Origin: Pyrococcus yayanosii CH1
GTDB taxonomy: Archaea > Methanobacteriota_B > Thermococci > Thermococcales > Thermococcaceae
Assembly: GCF_000215995.1 (NCBI RefSeq)
Contig: NC_015680.1
Coordinates: forward strand, 806,001-870,000
Length of the DNA stretch: 64,000 bases
Reading direction: 5' to 3'
Part shown: positions 1-8,936 of the stretch, one piece after another
Position numbering within the stretch: position 1 is the first letter of the stretch
Layout: the number at the start of each line of letters is the position of its first letter
Program-made: the position numbers and the translations under genes
The notes under the pieces: model-generated
What the model saw: the letters and a program-made list of their open reading frames with translations, nothing else
What the model was told of the DNA's origin: nothing
The model's database searches: none

Positions 1-458
1 CCGGTTATCTCCTTACCGCAGTAGTCGCATTTGAAAGAGACCTTGACTTTTGGTGGGTACTCTTTTTCAATGCTTTCAAGGATGGGCATTATCTCAAGCA
101 CTTCAAAACCTGCCCCTTCTATGACGTTCCTCAGTCCTTCCATATCCTCGACAGCCACTTTTATAAGATATTTTTTACTTGTAAATCGGTTAATCTCAAT
201 AATTTCTTCGAATTCTTGAAGCTTTTCTGGTTCGTCTGTTTTGATTATCAGGGCAACAACATTGCTGGCCCTCTGAAGTTCGGGATTAAGTTTTATTGTG
301 TAGCGTTGGATCACTCCCTCCTTCTCCAGTCTGTCCAGTCTCGACTTTACCGTCGGTCTGCTGACTCCCAGGCGTTCGGCAAGCTCTGAAATGCTTAACC
401 TGGAGTTGTCCATTAGGAGGTAGATAAGCTTTAGATCGATTTCATCGAGCTTCATCAT
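1..458 (-). CDS. copR: Lrp/AsnC-family copper-responsive regulator CopR, cut by window edge
   Basis: Reading leftward from ATG 458 (a second ATG at 455), the frame stays open to the window edge. It encodes an N-terminal winged helix of Lrp type (LDEIDLKLIYLLMDNSRL, then LGVSRPTVKSRLDRLEKEG), a central ligand-domain-like part, and near the edge a CDYCG motif that looks like the start of a TRASH metal-binding domain. An Lrp regulator with a C-terminal TRASH domain next to copA is the arrangement of the Thermococcus copper regulator CopR. The divergent copper ATPase 119 bases away supports the assignment. The C-terminus lies outside the window. Confidence 0.85.
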   Translation of the reverse strand, partial: MMKLDEIDLKLIYLLMDNSRLSISELAERLGVSRPTVKSRLDRLEKEGVIQRYTIKLNPELQRASNVVALIIKTDEPEKLQEFEEIIEINRFTSKKYLIKVAVEDMEGLRNVIEGAGFEVLEIMPILESIEKEYPPKVKVSFKCDYCGKEIT

Positions 459-487
459 TTTCCCACCATTAACATTGTGCTTTCAAA

Positions 488-496
488 CTATAAAAA
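488..496 (-). promoter_or_regulatory. TATA box of copR
   Basis: On the minus strand TTTTTATAG lies about 30 bases before the copR ATG, so the transcript would be nearly leaderless. The 119-bp copR-copA spacer is AT-rich and must also hold the copA promoter and the CopR operator. I see no single dominant palindrome in it. Confidence 0.5.
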
Positions 497-577
497 TTTT
501 CCTATGAGAATTTACATTTTGGCAAAAAATAACTTCAATAATCTTTTCAACAAAGCATGTAATGGAGGTGAACTCCG

Positions 578-2983
578 GTGGAAGTGAACATTAAGATTAC
601 CGGAATGAGCTGTGCATCATGCGCCAAAACGATAGAAATGGCACTTAAAGAGCTGGAGGGGGTAAAGGAAGCCAAGGTGAACTTAGCGACTGAAAGCGCT
701 TACATTAAGTTTGATGAATCAAAGGTCAGCATAACGGATATAATTAGGGCAATAGAAAGCGTTGGCTACGGTGTTGTCAGGGAGAAGAGGGACGCGGTTA
801 TTAAAATCGGCGGTATGACCTGCGCCTCTTGCGTTAGGACAATAAAAACTGCGTTAAAGGAGCTTCCGGGCGTTCTGGACGTCAGAGTTAACCTGGCAAC
901 CGAAACTGCCAATGTTACCTATGATCCGACCATGGTAGATATGGACGATATAAAGAAAACTATCGAGGAATTTGGTTATCAGTTTCTTGGCGTTGAGGGG
1001 GAAGAGAGCGTTGATATAGAAAAGGAAGTGAGAGAAAGGCATCTAAAAGATATGAAAAGAAAGCTTATAGTGGCTTGGACATTTGGAGGGATAATAACCT
1101 TCATGACATACCGCTGGATCTTTGGGCTGGACTTTGAGATACCTTATATGCTCTGGATACAATTCCTCTTAGCAACGCCTGTCATAGCGTACTCTGGCAG
1201 GGATGTGTTCCTAAAGGCCATCCGCTCTGTGAGGCACAAAACCCTCAACATGGACGTCATGTATTCCATGGGTGTCGGTTCGGCTTATATAGCCAGCGTG
1301 CTGGCAACCATCGGCGTTCTTCCGGCGGAATACAACTTTTACGAAGCAAGCGTGCTCTTACTGGCCTTCCTGCTTCTTGGGAGGTACTTAGAGCATGTAG
1401 CAAAGGGAAGGACGAGTGAAGCAATTAAAAAGCTCATGAGCCTTCAAGCTAAAAAGGCAACTGTAATTAGAGATGGAAAAGAAATTGAGGTTCCTATAAC
1501 TCAGGTCAAGGTCGGCGACATCGTGATAGTGAAGCCCGGTGAAAAGATACCGGTTGACGGGGTGGTAATCGAAGGGGAGAGCTATGTTGACGAGTCAATG
1601 ATAACTGGAGAGCCAATTCCAAACCTGAAGAAGAAGGGAGATGAAGTAATTGGCGGAACCATAAACAGGAACTCCGTGCTCAAGATTAAAGCCGAGAGAG
1701 TCGGTGGCGACACGGTTCTGGCTCAGATCATCAAGCTCGTTGAAGAGGCCCAGAACACCAGACCCCCGATCCAGAGGATAGCGGACAAAATAGTGACCTA
1801 CTTCATCCCGGTAGTGCTGACGGTTGCACTGGCATCTTTCGTCTACTGGGCCTTTATAGCCAAGGAGCCCCTGCTCTTCGCGTTCACGACACTGATCAGT
1901 GTCCTCGTCATAGCCTGCCCGTGTGCCTTCGGCCTGGCGACACCTACTGCCCTGACCGTGGGCATGGGCAAGGGGGCTGAGATGGGCATACTCATCAAGA
2001 ACGGTGAAGTGCTTGAGATAGCGAGGAAGGCAACGGTGGTGCTCTTTGACAAGACTGGAACGCTCACAAAGGGCAAGCCTGAAGTGACTGACGTAATAAC
2101 CTTTGGCATGGACGAGAAGGAGCTCATAAGGCTCGTCGCCTCCGCTGAAAAGCGCTCCGAGCACCCGCTTGGAGAAGCCATCGTGAGGAAGGCCCAGGAG
2201 CTCGGCCTTGAGCTTGAAGAACCGGAGGAGTTCGAGGCCATAACCGGCAAGGGTGTCAAAGCTAAGGTCAGAGGAAGGGAAATCCTCGCGGGCAACAGGA
2301 AGCTCCTTAGGGAGGCAGGGTACCCGATTGAGGATATTGAGGAGACTCTCCACAAGCTTGAGGACGAGGCGAAGACGGCCATAATCATAGCCATAGACGG
2401 TAAGATAGCCGGTGTGATGGGCATAGCGGACACAATAAAGGAGAACGCAAAGGAAGCAATAGAGGAGCTCCACAGGATGGGCAAGAAAGTTGGAATGATT
2501 ACCGGAGATAATAGAAGAACTGCAAACGCGATAGCGCGGCAGCTTAACATAGACTATGTCCTTGCTGAGGTGCTCCCGCAGGACAAGGCCAACGAGGTCA
2601 AGAAGCTCCAGGAGAGGGGAGAGGTGGTAATCTTCGTGGGCGACGGAATAAACGACGCTCCGGCACTTGCCCAGGCGGACGTGGGCATAGCGGTAAGCTC
2701 AGGAACCGACATAGCCATGGAGAGCGGCGAGATTGTGCTCATGAGGAACGACATAAGGGACGTCGTCAAGGCAATAAAGCTCAGCCAGAAAACTCTATCA
2801 AAGATAAAGCAGAACTTCTTCTGGGCAATGATATACAACATAATCCTCATCCCGATAGCGGCGGGGGCGCTCTTCCCGCTCTTCGGGATAGCGTTCAGGC
2901 CCGAGTGGGCGGCTGGAGCAATGGCGATGAGCAGTGTCAGCGTCGTGAGCAACTCGCTCCTCCTGAAGAGGGCCAGAATCTGA
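578..2983 (+). CDS. copA: Copper-exporting P1B-type ATPase CopA
   Basis: Heavy-metal P-type ATPase of the inner membrane that would expel Cu(I) using ATP. There are two N-terminal HMA domains (GMSCASC near residue 10 and GMTCASC near residue 79). The transmembrane metal site is ACPCAFG near residue 447, the phosphorylated aspartate is in DKTGTLTKG near 491, and the hinge is [10 protein letters not shown]. At 801 residues it is typical for a two-HMA CopA. The start is GTG 578, preceded at good distance by GGAGGTG (564-570). It is divergent from copR, which presumably senses copper and controls it. Silver may also be transported. Confidence 0.95.
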   Translation: MEVNIKITGMSCASCAKTIEMALKELEGVKEAKVNLATESAYIKFDESKVSITDIIRAIESVGYGVVREKRDAVIKIGGMTCASCVRTIKTALKELPGVLDVRVNLATETANVTYDPTMVDMDDIKKTIEEFGYQFLGVEGEESVDIEKEVRERHLKDMKRKLIVAWTFGGIITFMTYRWIFGLDFEIPYMLWIQFLLATPVIAYSGRDVFLKAIRSVRHKTLNMDVMYSMGVGSAYIASVLATIGVLPAEYNFYEASVLLLAFLLLGRYLEHVAKGRTSEAIKKLMSLQAKKATVIRDGKEIEVPITQVKVGDIVIVKPGEKIPVDGVVIEGESYVDESMITGEPIPNLKKKGDEVIGGTINRNSVLKIKAERVGGDTVLAQIIKLVEEAQNTRPPIQRIADKIVTYFIPVVLTVALASFVYWAFIAKEPLLFAFTTLISVLVIACPCAFGLATPTALTVGMGKGAEMGILIKNGEVLEIARKATVVLFDKTGTLTKGKPEVTDVITFGMDEKELIRLVASAEKRSEHPLGEAIVRKAQELGLELEEPEEFEAITGKGVKAKVRGREILAGNRKLLREAGYPIEDIEETLHKLEDEAKTAIIIAIDGKIAGVMGIADTIKENAKEAIEELHRMGKKVGMITGDNRRTANAIARQLNIDYVLAEVLPQDKANEVKKLQERGEVVIFVGDGINDAPALAQADVGIAVSSGTDIAMESGEIVLMRNDIRDVVKAIKLSQKTLSKIKQNFFWAMIYNIILIPIAAGALFPLFGIAFRPEWAAGAMAMSSVSVVSNSLLLKRARI

Positions 2984-3017
2984 GCCCTTTCATTTTTATT
3001 TTCCGGAGGTGAGAGGG

Positions 3018-3323
3018 TTGATAGTTGAGTATGATGGAAAGATTAACTTCATGGACGGAAAAGCCGTGCTGTGGTTCTCCATCCCGGGCTGTCCACCGTG
3101 CAGGATAGTTGATAGCTTCATGGAAGAGCTCAGTGCGGAGTTCCCGGAGATAACGGTCGTCCACATCAACGCCGAGGAATGGAACGACCTTGTGAACCGC
3201 TTTGACGTCCTCAACGTCCCGACGCTGATTTACCTTAAGGATGGGGAAGAGGTTGCCAGGCAGAACCTCATAAGGAGGAAGGAGGAGGTTCTAATAAGGT
3301 TTGAAGAGCTCAAAAGGCTCTGA
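3018..3323 (+). CDS. Small thioredoxin-like protein with CPPC active site
   Basis: Thioredoxin-fold protein of about 101 residues. The redox motif is WFSIPGCPPCRIVD, and the cis-proline region NVPTLIYLKDGEEV is intact. It follows copA after 34 bases and may be in the same transcript, consistent with redox care of thiols during copper stress (inference). The in-frame GTG at 3009 overlaps the ribosome site. TTG 3018, a few bases after GGAGGTGA (3005-3012), is the better start. A glutaredoxin-like role is equally possible. Confidence 0.8.
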   Translation: MIVEYDGKINFMDGKAVLWFSIPGCPPCRIVDSFMEELSAEFPEITVVHINAEEWNDLVNRFDVLNVPTLIYLKDGEEVARQNLIRRKEEVLIRFEELKRL

Positions 3324-3926
3324 TTATTCCTCCGGAATCCCAAGCGGGAAGATGTAGAGCGGTTCGCCCGGCACTTCCAGCACCTTTTTTACATCCTCGT
3401 CCCTGAAGGCCCCGACCGCAACGGTACCCAGGTTCAGGGCAGTAGCTTGAAGGTAGATGTTCTGACCCATGTGGCCTGCGTCAATGTGGACGTATCTCAC
3501 CCCACGCTCGCCGTACCGTCCCGTGGTCCTCTCGTAGTGGGCAACGATGACGATGTTGACGGGAGCTGTGGCAACGCACCTCTGGCCAAGGCATGCCTCG
3601 GCAAGGGCCTTTCTGAAATGCCCTTCTCTGATAAGCTCCAGCCTGTGAGCCTTTCCATCGTAGTGATAAATCCCAGGCTTCAGGCCCTCAACGTTTTCAA
3701 CGACGACGTAAACCTCGAAGGGGTAGCACGCCCCGGCACTCGGCGATGTCCTCTTTCCCCACCTGTTGATTCCGTAAGCCGCCCAGAGCACCTGAGAAAG
3801 TTGTTCAAGTGTTAAAGGCTTGTCTTTGTACTTCCTTATGCTTTTCCTCCTGTCTATTGCCTCCTCCAGGCTCATTCCACCCTCGCGTTTGGGAGCGGGC
3901 AGGTTAACTATCACCTCCACCACCAC
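3324..3926 (-). CDS. Nitroreductase-family (SagB-like) FMN oxidoreductase
   Basis: A 200-residue flavin protein of the nitroreductase superfamily. The N-terminus has the SIRKYKDKPLTLEQLSQVLWA signature. The middle has SPSAGACYPFEVYVVV, typical of SagB-type members. The C-terminal part has DAGHMGQNIYLQATALNLGTVAVGAF. It ends immediately after the thioredoxin-like gene on the other strand. Several GTG codons crowd the N-terminus (3926, 3923 and one after GGAGGTGAT), so the start is uncertain by a few residues. The substrate cannot be told from sequence. Confidence 0.85.
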   Translation of the reverse strand: MVVEVIVNLPAPKREGGMSLEEAIDRRKSIRKYKDKPLTLEQLSQVLWAAYGINRWGKRTSPSAGACYPFEVYVVVENVEGLKPGIYHYDGKAHRLELIREGHFRKALAEACLGQRCVATAPVNIVIVAHYERTTGRYGERGVRYVHIDAGHMGQNIYLQATALNLGTVAVGAFRDEDVKKVLEVPGEPLYIFPLGIPEE

Positions 3927-4013
3927 TATGTGTAACGCCTTCCCGTAAATTAGTCTTTTGGTGTGCGGCGGTACCCCTTGAGAAAAAGAAAAATGGCTGG
4001 AGGCAAAACGGGT

Positions 4014-4664
4014 TTATTCGAGCTTCCTGTGGCAGAACCACCAGTCGTAGCACTCGATTTCTCCCTTTGCTTGGGCTTCTTCTCTGGCCTTGATGTCCTC
4101 AACACTGGCCGCGGGCGGAACTATTGCCCTATCGCCGATGAGCTCGTTGTTGGGCCACTTGTGCGGAAGTGCGACTCCCTTCTCGGTGCTTATCTTGAGG
4201 GCCTTGACGAGCCTGAGTATCTCGTCCCAGTCTCTGCCGACCTCGGCCGGATAATAAATGATGGCCCTTATTATTCCCTTGTCGTCGACGACGAATACCG
4301 CTCTGGCCGTTATAGTGGCACCGCTCGGTATCATGCCGAGCTTCTCGGCGAGCTCACCGCGATCATCTGCAATAACCGGGAAGGTTATCTCAACGCCAAG
4401 GTTCTCCTTTATCCACTCCATCCACTTCAGGTGGCTGAAGACCTGGTCAACGCTCAGCCCTATAGGTTCAACACCGAGCTTCCTGAACTCCCCAACCCTC
4501 TTCTGCATCGCGTAGAACTCGGTTGTGCAGACAGGGGTGAAGTCGGCCGGGTGGCTGAAGAGTATGAACCACCTGCCCTTCTCGGTGAAGTGGTCGGGCA
4601 GTTTTATCACTCCGTGGGTGGTCTTCACCTCAACTTCCGGGAACTTTTCCCCTATCACAACCAT
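4014..4664 (-). CDS. Archaeal peroxiredoxin (Prx6-like, thioredoxin-dependent peroxidase)
   Basis: A 216-residue peroxiredoxin that reduces H2O2 and organic peroxides. The peroxidatic cysteine is in FTPVCTTEF near residue 46. The two C-terminal cysteines in [14 protein letters not shown] match the archaeal decameric Prx family, and the length is that family's usual one. The open frame reaches upstream to 4745. ATG 4664 is preferred because GGGAGGGAT lies just before it and the TATA box at 4713-4720 would start transcription inside the longer frame. Confidence 0.93.
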   Translation of the reverse strand: MVVIGEKFPEVEVKTTHGVIKLPDHFTEKGRWFILFSHPADFTPVCTTEFYAMQKRVGEFRKLGVEPIGLSVDQVFSHLKWMEWIKENLGVEITFPVIADDRGELAEKLGMIPSGATITARAVFVVDDKGIIRAIIYYPAEVGRDWDEILRLVKALKISTEKGVALPHKWPNNELIGDRAIVPPAASVEDIKAREEAQAKGEIECYDWWFCHRKLE

Positions 4665-4712
4665 CTCTATCCCTCCCAAGTTGGTGTTCACTATAAACTC
4701 AACAGGTTCGAC

Positions 4713-4720
4713 CTTATAAG
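4713..4720 (-). promoter_or_regulatory. TATA box of the peroxiredoxin gene
   Basis: On the minus strand CTTATAAG follows a purine-rich BRE (CCGAAAAT). It sits about 50 bases before ATG 4664, which fixes that start. Confidence 0.6.
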
Positions 4721-4772
4721 ATTTTCGGTTCAATGAACTGCACAAACAGGTGCCAAATAAGGGCCCGTTAGA

Positions 4773-4781
4773 TTTATATAT
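4773..4781 (+). promoter_or_regulatory. TATA-like box before the orphan gene at 4830
   Basis: TTTATATAT lies 49 bases upstream of ATG 4830 and is nearly palindromic. A GGGTGGAGAG ribosome site precedes the ATG. Confidence 0.4.
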
Positions 4782-4829
4782 TACGAACCGCGGAAATAAT
4801 GATAATAGCGACCGTGTGGGTGGAGAGCC

Positions 4830-5591
4830 ATGGTCGGGTTGGACGAAATTCTACGGGAAGCTGAGAAGGTTTCAGAGGAAGAGGCTTGGAGGAGATTGGA
4901 AGCCTTATACAAGACGAGAAAGATAAAGAGGATATATAAAAGGGCGAAGAGAATGAAGTATAACATTCACGGATATCGTGTTCCTCGTATTAATGAGTAT
5001 TTAATTGATGGTGTTGAGATGTGTTTGGAACGCGGACTTATAGATAGAACCCTTCCAGATTCTTTGACTGCTGCGGTTTTCGAGTATTATAAGAGGAATC
5101 CGGAGTATAAAAAGACGGTGGACTTCATTTTAGATAAGATTCATCCGAGGTCGAGAGATGCTATTCTCAAGATCTGGGACGGTCTCGGAGAGAAGGTCTA
5201 CAACATGTTCTCCGAGTTCTTCGGAGTGGATGTAGGAGAAATCGACGCCTTCAAGGATTACGCCGATTACATCATGAACGAATCCCTAAAATGGATCGAA
5301 AGATTCTTCAGGACCGGGAAGGAGGAGATAGAGCCGTTTAGTTACAAGCAAGCAACTGATATGCTCTCAAAAGAGAGTCTAGATTTAATTGGCAATGGAA
5401 TTGGAATAAATGTTCTATATAAAAATGGGGGAACCTACAAGGACATGAGAAAAAGAGTCATAGATCTTGGTAAATTAGACTATGGAGCTGAACTTAGGAT
5501 AGACACGTTTGGACAATGGATAGCTGAGGTTTCCAAGGTATACATGGCAAAAGTGGATGAAGATTTGAGAAGAAACGGGTTCACCTTCTGA
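4830..5591 (+). CDS. Orphan 253-residue protein, unknown function
   Basis: I do not recognise this protein. It is charged and mostly helical by appearance. It has a basic N-terminal stretch ([16 protein letters not shown]), no cysteine cluster, no clear membrane segment and one glycine-rich run ([16 protein letters not shown]). Base composition is uneven: 4890-5130 and 5340-5540 are clearly AT-rich beside GC-rich neighbours, while the middle is not. It stands alone between housekeeping genes. Its last 11 bases overlap the decayed coiled-coil tail on the other strand. Together these suggest a remnant of an integrated plasmid or virus (inference). Confidence 0.6.
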   Translation: MVGLDEILREAEKVSEEEAWRRLEALYKTRKIKRIYKRAKRMKYNIHGYRVPRINEYLIDGVEMCLERGLIDRTLPDSLTAAVFEYYKRNPEYKKTVDFILDKIHPRSRDAILKIWDGLGEKVYNMFSEFFGVDVGEIDAFKDYADYIMNESLKWIERFFRTGKEEIEPFSYKQATDMLSKESLDLIGNGIGINVLYKNGGTYKDMRKRVIDLGKLDYGAELRIDTFGQWIAEVSKVYMAKVDEDLRRNGFTF

Positions 5592-5712
5592 TCCTTTTTG
5601 CTAAACTATTCAACCTCCTCATCATAGCTTCTCTCATTCTCTTTATCCTGTTGATTTCCACTTCAACCCTTAGAGCTTCGTTAGACGCCTGTTGACTCTC
5701 GGCTGGGATGCC
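5581..5712 (-). pseudogene. C-terminal remnant of a coiled-coil protein
   Basis: On the minus strand 5712-5581 reads as a start-less open frame: PAESQQASNEALRVEVEIN, then RIKRMREAMMRRL and LAKRIRR before a stop. An in-frame TAG (5713-5715) lies directly upstream and there is no good start or ribosome site. The heptad-like pattern looks like a true protein end. The Q-x-x-N-E-x-L pattern faintly recalls TrbJ-type conjugation proteins, but this is weak. It probably belonged to the same lost element as the convergent 253-residue gene. Confidence 0.4.
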
Positions 5713-5852
5713 CTAGGAGAGGCACCGAAAAGCCTTTGAAGGCAGAGCCTTTGATAACTTTGGATGTCACAGCTTTAGGCGATGAAGAGATTCATCCCTC
5801 CTGACGGGTGCTCCCCTCGGATGAGGAGGCGGTCCCCCCTGGAGCCGGTGAC
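5701..5852 (+). ncRNA. Candidate structured non-coding RNA
   Basis: This GC-rich gap before the metallo-hydrolase gene contains nested inverted repeats. GGCT 5701-5704 pairs with AGCC 5731-5734 around TGCC 5709-5712/GGCA 5721-5724. AAGGC 5739-5743 pairs with GCCTT 5747-5751. A long-range stem GTCAC 5766-5770/GTGAC 5848-5852 encloses two hairpins: GATGA 5781-5785/TCATC 5792-5796, and CCTCC 5797-5801/GGAGG 5825-5829 with inner GGG/CCC. An ACA lies at 5769-5771. It could be an H/ACA-type or Hgc-like RNA, or a long structured leader of the next gene. It is not a tRNA. Confidence 0.4.
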
Positions 5853-5857
5853 GGACT

Positions 5858-6538
5858 ATGATTCCCGTGGAAATCCCTCCCCACACGCTTCTCCTGAGGG
5901 GTGTTGGTCTCGATTCAAACGTCTACGCCATTAGGGATGGGGATGAGCTCCTGATAATTGATACGGGGACGGGGGTTTACTGGAACCGCTACCTCTCGGC
6001 CCTCGCGGGAGAGGGCTACCTTGAGGGCGTGAAGAGGGCAGTGATATTCAACACGCACGAGCACTTTGACCACGTCGGCGGAAACCTCGCCTTCAGGAGG
6101 GCCCTTGAGGAGAGGGGCATCGAGGTTGAGTTTGCGGCCCACGAGTTCACGGCGGAGGCGCTGGAGAAGGGCGACGACTACCTGATACTTTCCTTCTACT
6201 ACGGCCGCAGGGTCGAACCTCACACCGTCAACATAAAGCTCCGGGATGGCGACGAGCTCAGCGTGGGCTCCCTGCGCCTCCGTGTTCTCCACACGCCCGG
6301 ACACACAAGGGGAAGCGCCTGCCTCTACGAGCCCGAGGAAGGCCTGCTCTTCACGGGCGACACGGTCTTTGCGGGAACCTATGGCAGGACGGACCTGCCG
6401 ACAGGTGATATCAACCAGCTGAGGGCTTCACTGAGGAGACTGGCAGAGCTGGATGTCCACCTTGGCCTCCCGGGCCATGGAAGGGTTATAGGGGATTGGA
6501 AGAGAAATCTGGAGAAGCTGCTCAGGGTGATCGGATGA
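5858..6538 (+). CDS. Metallo-beta-lactamase-fold hydrolase
   Basis: A 226-residue MBL-fold hydrolase with the metal motif THEHFDHVGG (HxHxDH), a third ligand in HTPGHTRGSACL, an aspartate in FTGDTVFAG and the terminal histidine in GLPGHGRVI. This layout is of the glyoxalase II-like group, which usually hydrolyses thioesters. The exact substrate is not visible. The ATG at 5858 follows the candidate structured RNA directly and has no strong ribosome site. The gene ends in an ATGA overlap with the next one. Confidence 0.85.
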   Translation: MIPVEIPPHTLLLRGVGLDSNVYAIRDGDELLIIDTGTGVYWNRYLSALAGEGYLEGVKRAVIFNTHEHFDHVGGNLAFRRALEERGIEVEFAAHEFTAEALEKGDDYLILSFYYGRRVEPHTVNIKLRDGDELSVGSLRLRVLHTPGHTRGSACLYEPEEGLLFTGDTVFAGTYGRTDLPTGDINQLRASLRRLAELDVHLGLPGHGRVIGDWKRNLEKLLRVIG

Positions 6539-6783
6539 GGAAGGGGAGCGTCAAGGAAGCCCTTGCGAAGATAAAGTACGACCCACGCGAGAACGAGGAG
6601 GACTACTTCGTAATCATAGAGCACAGAGGGGCCTACGGGGACATCAAAAAAATCCCGGTGCGGGTTATAGAGCTTGGACACGGCTATTTCTTCGTCGGCG
6701 AGACCCAGATACCCTACCACAGGATAATAAAGGTCGTGAGGAAGGATGGGAGGGTTGTCTGGGAGAGGAGGAAGCGGGCTTAG
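6535..6783 (+). CDS. UPF0248 (DUF504) family small protein
   Basis: An 82-residue protein matching the archaeal UPF0248/DUF504 family: RKGSVKEALAKIKYDPRE at the start, then HRGAYGDIKKIPVRVIEL and QIPYHRIIKVVRKDG. The family is conserved in Thermococcales and thought to bind nucleic acid or nucleotide-linked substrates, but its function is unproven. ATG 6535 overlaps the stop of the MBL-fold gene (ATGA), giving the family's usual length. An upstream in-frame start at 6496 would add a non-conserved tail. Confidence 0.8.
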   Translation: MRKGSVKEALAKIKYDPRENEEDYFVIIEHRGAYGDIKKIPVRVIELGHGYFFVGETQIPYHRIIKVVRKDGRVVWERRKRA

Positions 6784-7279
6784 CCTCCTTATAGCTCTTC
6801 TGGTTCTGGCCTCGGCTTGCATTGGCCAGAGGGGGGAAGAGCTTACCGGCGTCATCATAAAAGTCGTGGACGGGGATACGGTCTACGTGAGGCTCGACAA
6901 CGGAACCGTCGAGAAGGTCAGGCTTGTGGGCGTTGACACGCCGGAACTCGAACCCGCGGGGATGTATCCAGGAGAATACGACGGCATAAAGAACATTACA
7001 TGCCTCGTGGAATGGGGATTCAGGGCCAAGGAGTTCGCAGAGGAGTGGCTGGAAGGAAAAAGGGTCATCTTAGTTCTTGATCCCCTCCAGCCGAAGAGGG
7101 ACCGTTACGGGCGCCTGCTTGCCTACGTTTACGTGGACGGTGTCGATTTCAACGCCGAGCTCGTGAAGAGGGGGCTCGCCCGCGTGTATGTGGAGGGGAG
7201 CTTTGAGAAGAAGGGGGAGTACTTGAGATACCAGAGGGAAGCCGTCAAAAGGGAACTCGGCCTCTGGGCCTGTGGCTGA
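6746..7279 (+). CDS. Secreted/lipoprotein thermonuclease (SNase family)
   Basis: A 177-residue protein with an N-terminal hydrophobic signal ending in a lipobox-like LVLASAC, so it is probably exported and membrane-anchored. A staphylococcal-nuclease domain follows: KVVDGDTVYVRL, KVRLVGVDTPEL, then DRYGRLLAYVYVDG and NAELVKRGLARVY. The catalytic arginine and aspartates of the family are present in these motifs. It overlaps the DUF504 gene by 38 bases. A TTG at 6755 is an alternative start. The likely role is nucleic acid breakdown outside the cell. Confidence 0.88.
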   Translation: MGGLSGRGGSGLSLLIALLVLASACIGQRGEELTGVIIKVVDGDTVYVRLDNGTVEKVRLVGVDTPELEPAGMYPGEYDGIKNITCLVEWGFRAKEFAEEWLEGKRVILVLDPLQPKRDRYGRLLAYVYVDGVDFNAELVKRGLARVYVEGSFEKKGEYLRYQREAVKRELGLWACG

Positions 7280-7324
7280 CCAAAGGTTTATAACACCGCG
7301 CTGAAAGGGGAGAGCGGTGAAAAC

Positions 7325-7732
7325 ATGTTCGAGGAGGTCGAGGTCGAGGCCTACGTGTATCCAACGGAGGACATAGAGAAGGTCAAGAGGGCCATGCTGA
7401 ACCTTGTGCCGGGCCTTGAATTCGAGGCTTACGACAAGGGAGAATACCTGCTTCTCGTCGGCAGGACCAAAAGCAAGAAGGCCCTCCAGAGGCTCTACGA
7501 GCTCTTCAGAGGTCAGCAGATACTTGACACCGCGAGGGCAATGCTTGAGGAGGGCTACTTCGGGGAGGAGATTATTATAAAGGTCCACAAGCAGGTTGCC
7601 TACGTCGGTAAGGTGAACTTCAACGAGGATTCCCCCCTCGGCCCCATAACGATAATAATAAGAACCAAGGAGCCGCAGAGGCTCATGAAGTGGCTCGCAC
7701 CGAGGACGAAAGATGGTGTCCCCATCGAATAG
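7325..7732 (+). CDS. UPF0201 family RNA-binding protein
   Basis: A 135-residue protein of the archaeal UPF0201/DUF54 family, often annotated as an exosome-related RNA-binding subunit: [20 protein letters not shown], then [40 protein letters not shown] and a terminal WLAPRT. A TATA box (GTTTATAAC near 7285) and a GAGCGGTGA ribosome site precede ATG 7325. It ends one base before the tail of tbp on the opposite strand. Function is inferred only from the family. Confidence 0.85.
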   Translation: MFEEVEVEAYVYPTEDIEKVKRAMLNLVPGLEFEAYDKGEYLLLVGRTKSKKALQRLYELFRGQQILDTARAMLEEGYFGEEIIIKVHKQVAYVGKVNFNEDSPLGPITIIIRTKEPQRLMKWLAPRTKDGVPIE

Positions 7733-8308
7733 TTAGAGCTCCTCCTCTTCCTCGTCCAGTAGACCGTACTTCTCCAGCTCCCTCAGTAGCTTTCTGACGG
7801 CTTCCCAGGCGTCATGCTCGCTTTTAGCTCCCGAGCACACTATTTTACCGGATGAGAAGAGGAGTATCACGGCCCTTGGCTCCTTGACGCGGTATATGAC
7901 GCCGGGGAACTGTTCTGGTTCGTACTCGCAGTTGGGGAGGCTCAAGGCCACGGTGTCCAAGTTGAACTCCCTTCCTATATCCCCGCTGAAAACCATGTTC
8001 TGAATGTCTATGAGAGGGGCCCTCTTGAAGCTCACGCCTATCCCCTTCAGCATCTGAACGAGCTTCCCGACGGCCCTCTCTATGTCCTCAACGCTCTTAG
8101 CTCCAGTAACGACGAGCTTCCCGGAGCTGAATATCAGGAGAGCGACCTTCGGATCATCAAAGCGGCAAATTATCCCGGGAAACTCCTCGGGATTATATTT
8201 GGAATTGGGGCATATCTCTATGACCTTCTCAAGGTCGAGCTGGGCGAAGAGGTCAACCGAGGCGACGATGTTCTCTATCCTAAGCTTTACCTTGCTCGTG
8301 TCCACCAT
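7733..8308 (-). CDS. tbp: TATA-box-binding protein (TBP)
   Basis: General transcription factor that binds TATA boxes and recruits TFB and RNA polymerase. The 191 residues form the classic two-fold repeat: [40 protein letters not shown] and [40 protein letters not shown] (each quoted as its conserved parts). An acidic tail DEEEEEL ends it, as in other Thermococcales. Both DNA-intercalating phenylalanine regions are intact. Confidence 0.97.
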   Translation of the reverse strand: MVDTSKVKLRIENIVASVDLFAQLDLEKVIEICPNSKYNPEEFPGIICRFDDPKVALLIFSSGKLVVTGAKSVEDIERAVGKLVQMLKGIGVSFKRAPLIDIQNMVFSGDIGREFNLDTVALSLPNCEYEPEQFPGVIYRVKEPRAVILLFSSGKIVCSGAKSEHDAWEAVRKLLRELEKYGLLDEEEEEL

Positions 8309-8370
8309 AAGGGCACCCCCTTTAAAAAGCCCTTATAAATACCCGAGGCCAAGTTTTTAAAATTTGTCCT

Positions 8371-8925
8371 TCATTCTGGGAGTAGCTTCGAGATTAGTTC
8401 CCTTATCCTCAGCCTGTAGTCCTCGAGGTGACCGTCGTTCACTATCATGTAGTCAGCAAGGGCTATAACCTCCCCTATGCCGAACCCAAGCTCTTTCTTG
8501 TCCCTATCGACGAACTCCTCCCACGTCCTCGGGTCATCACTTCTCTTCCTGCGCCTCAGCCTCTCAAAACGTTGATGGGGAGGGGAATGAACGGCCACGA
8601 TGAGGACTTTCTCCCGTGGAAATGCCCTTCTGAATGCCTCCACTTCCGCCGGGCTCCTGATACCCTCGACAACGACGACGCTTCTCTTCTCAAGGAGCTT
8701 TCTGACCTTTGGTATCGCCAGCCTAGCGATGGCATCCTCCCCCATCTCTTTCCTGAGCTCTATGCTTAGGGCTTTGAGACCCTCGGGTGTCTTCGGTATT
8801 CCTCGCTTATCGGCTTCTTCCCTGACGGTGTCTCCCATCGAGACCACGGGAACGCCCGCCCTCTTGAAGGCCCTGGCTATCTCTCCCTTTCCGGAGCCCG
8901 GCATCCCCGTAAGGAGGATTATCAT
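8371..8925 (-). CDS. UPF0200 family P-loop kinase (dephospho-CoA kinase-like)
   Basis: A 184-residue P-loop NTPase: Walker A GMPGSGKGEI at the N-terminus, VVSMGDTVREEA, then VVVEGIRSPAEVEAF and ERLRRRKRSDDP. It matches the archaeal UPF0200 family, described as adenylate kinase- or dephospho-CoA kinase-like. The true substrate is unproven. ATG 8925 is chosen because the P-loop must sit near the start. The longer frame to 8994 would run into proS. It lies 11 bases after proS and is probably cotranscribed with it. Confidence 0.8.
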   Translation of the reverse strand: MIILLTGMPGSGKGEIARAFKRAGVPVVSMGDTVREEADKRGIPKTPEGLKALSIELRKEMGEDAIARLAIPKVRKLLEKRSVVVVEGIRSPAEVEAFRRAFPREKVLIVAVHSPPHQRFERLRRRKRSDDPRTWEEFVDRDKKELGFGIGEVIALADYMIVNDGHLEDYRLRIRELISKLLPE

Positions 8926-8936
8926 GGGCGAACCCC

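Noticed and set aside
1595-2550. Two long minus-strand open frames inside copA
   Set aside because: They lie wholly opposite a well-supported P-type ATPase, with no family motifs. GC-rich coding DNA gives such shadows.
5778-5845. C/D box sRNA reading of the 5.8-kb gap (GCGATGA...CTGA...GGATGAG)
   Set aside because: The D'-C' spacing of about 14 bases is too long and there is no proper box D. A stem-rich RNA explains the sequence better.
5592-5857. tRNA gene in the gap before the MBL-fold gene
   Set aside because: No T-loop or acceptor-stem pattern could be found.
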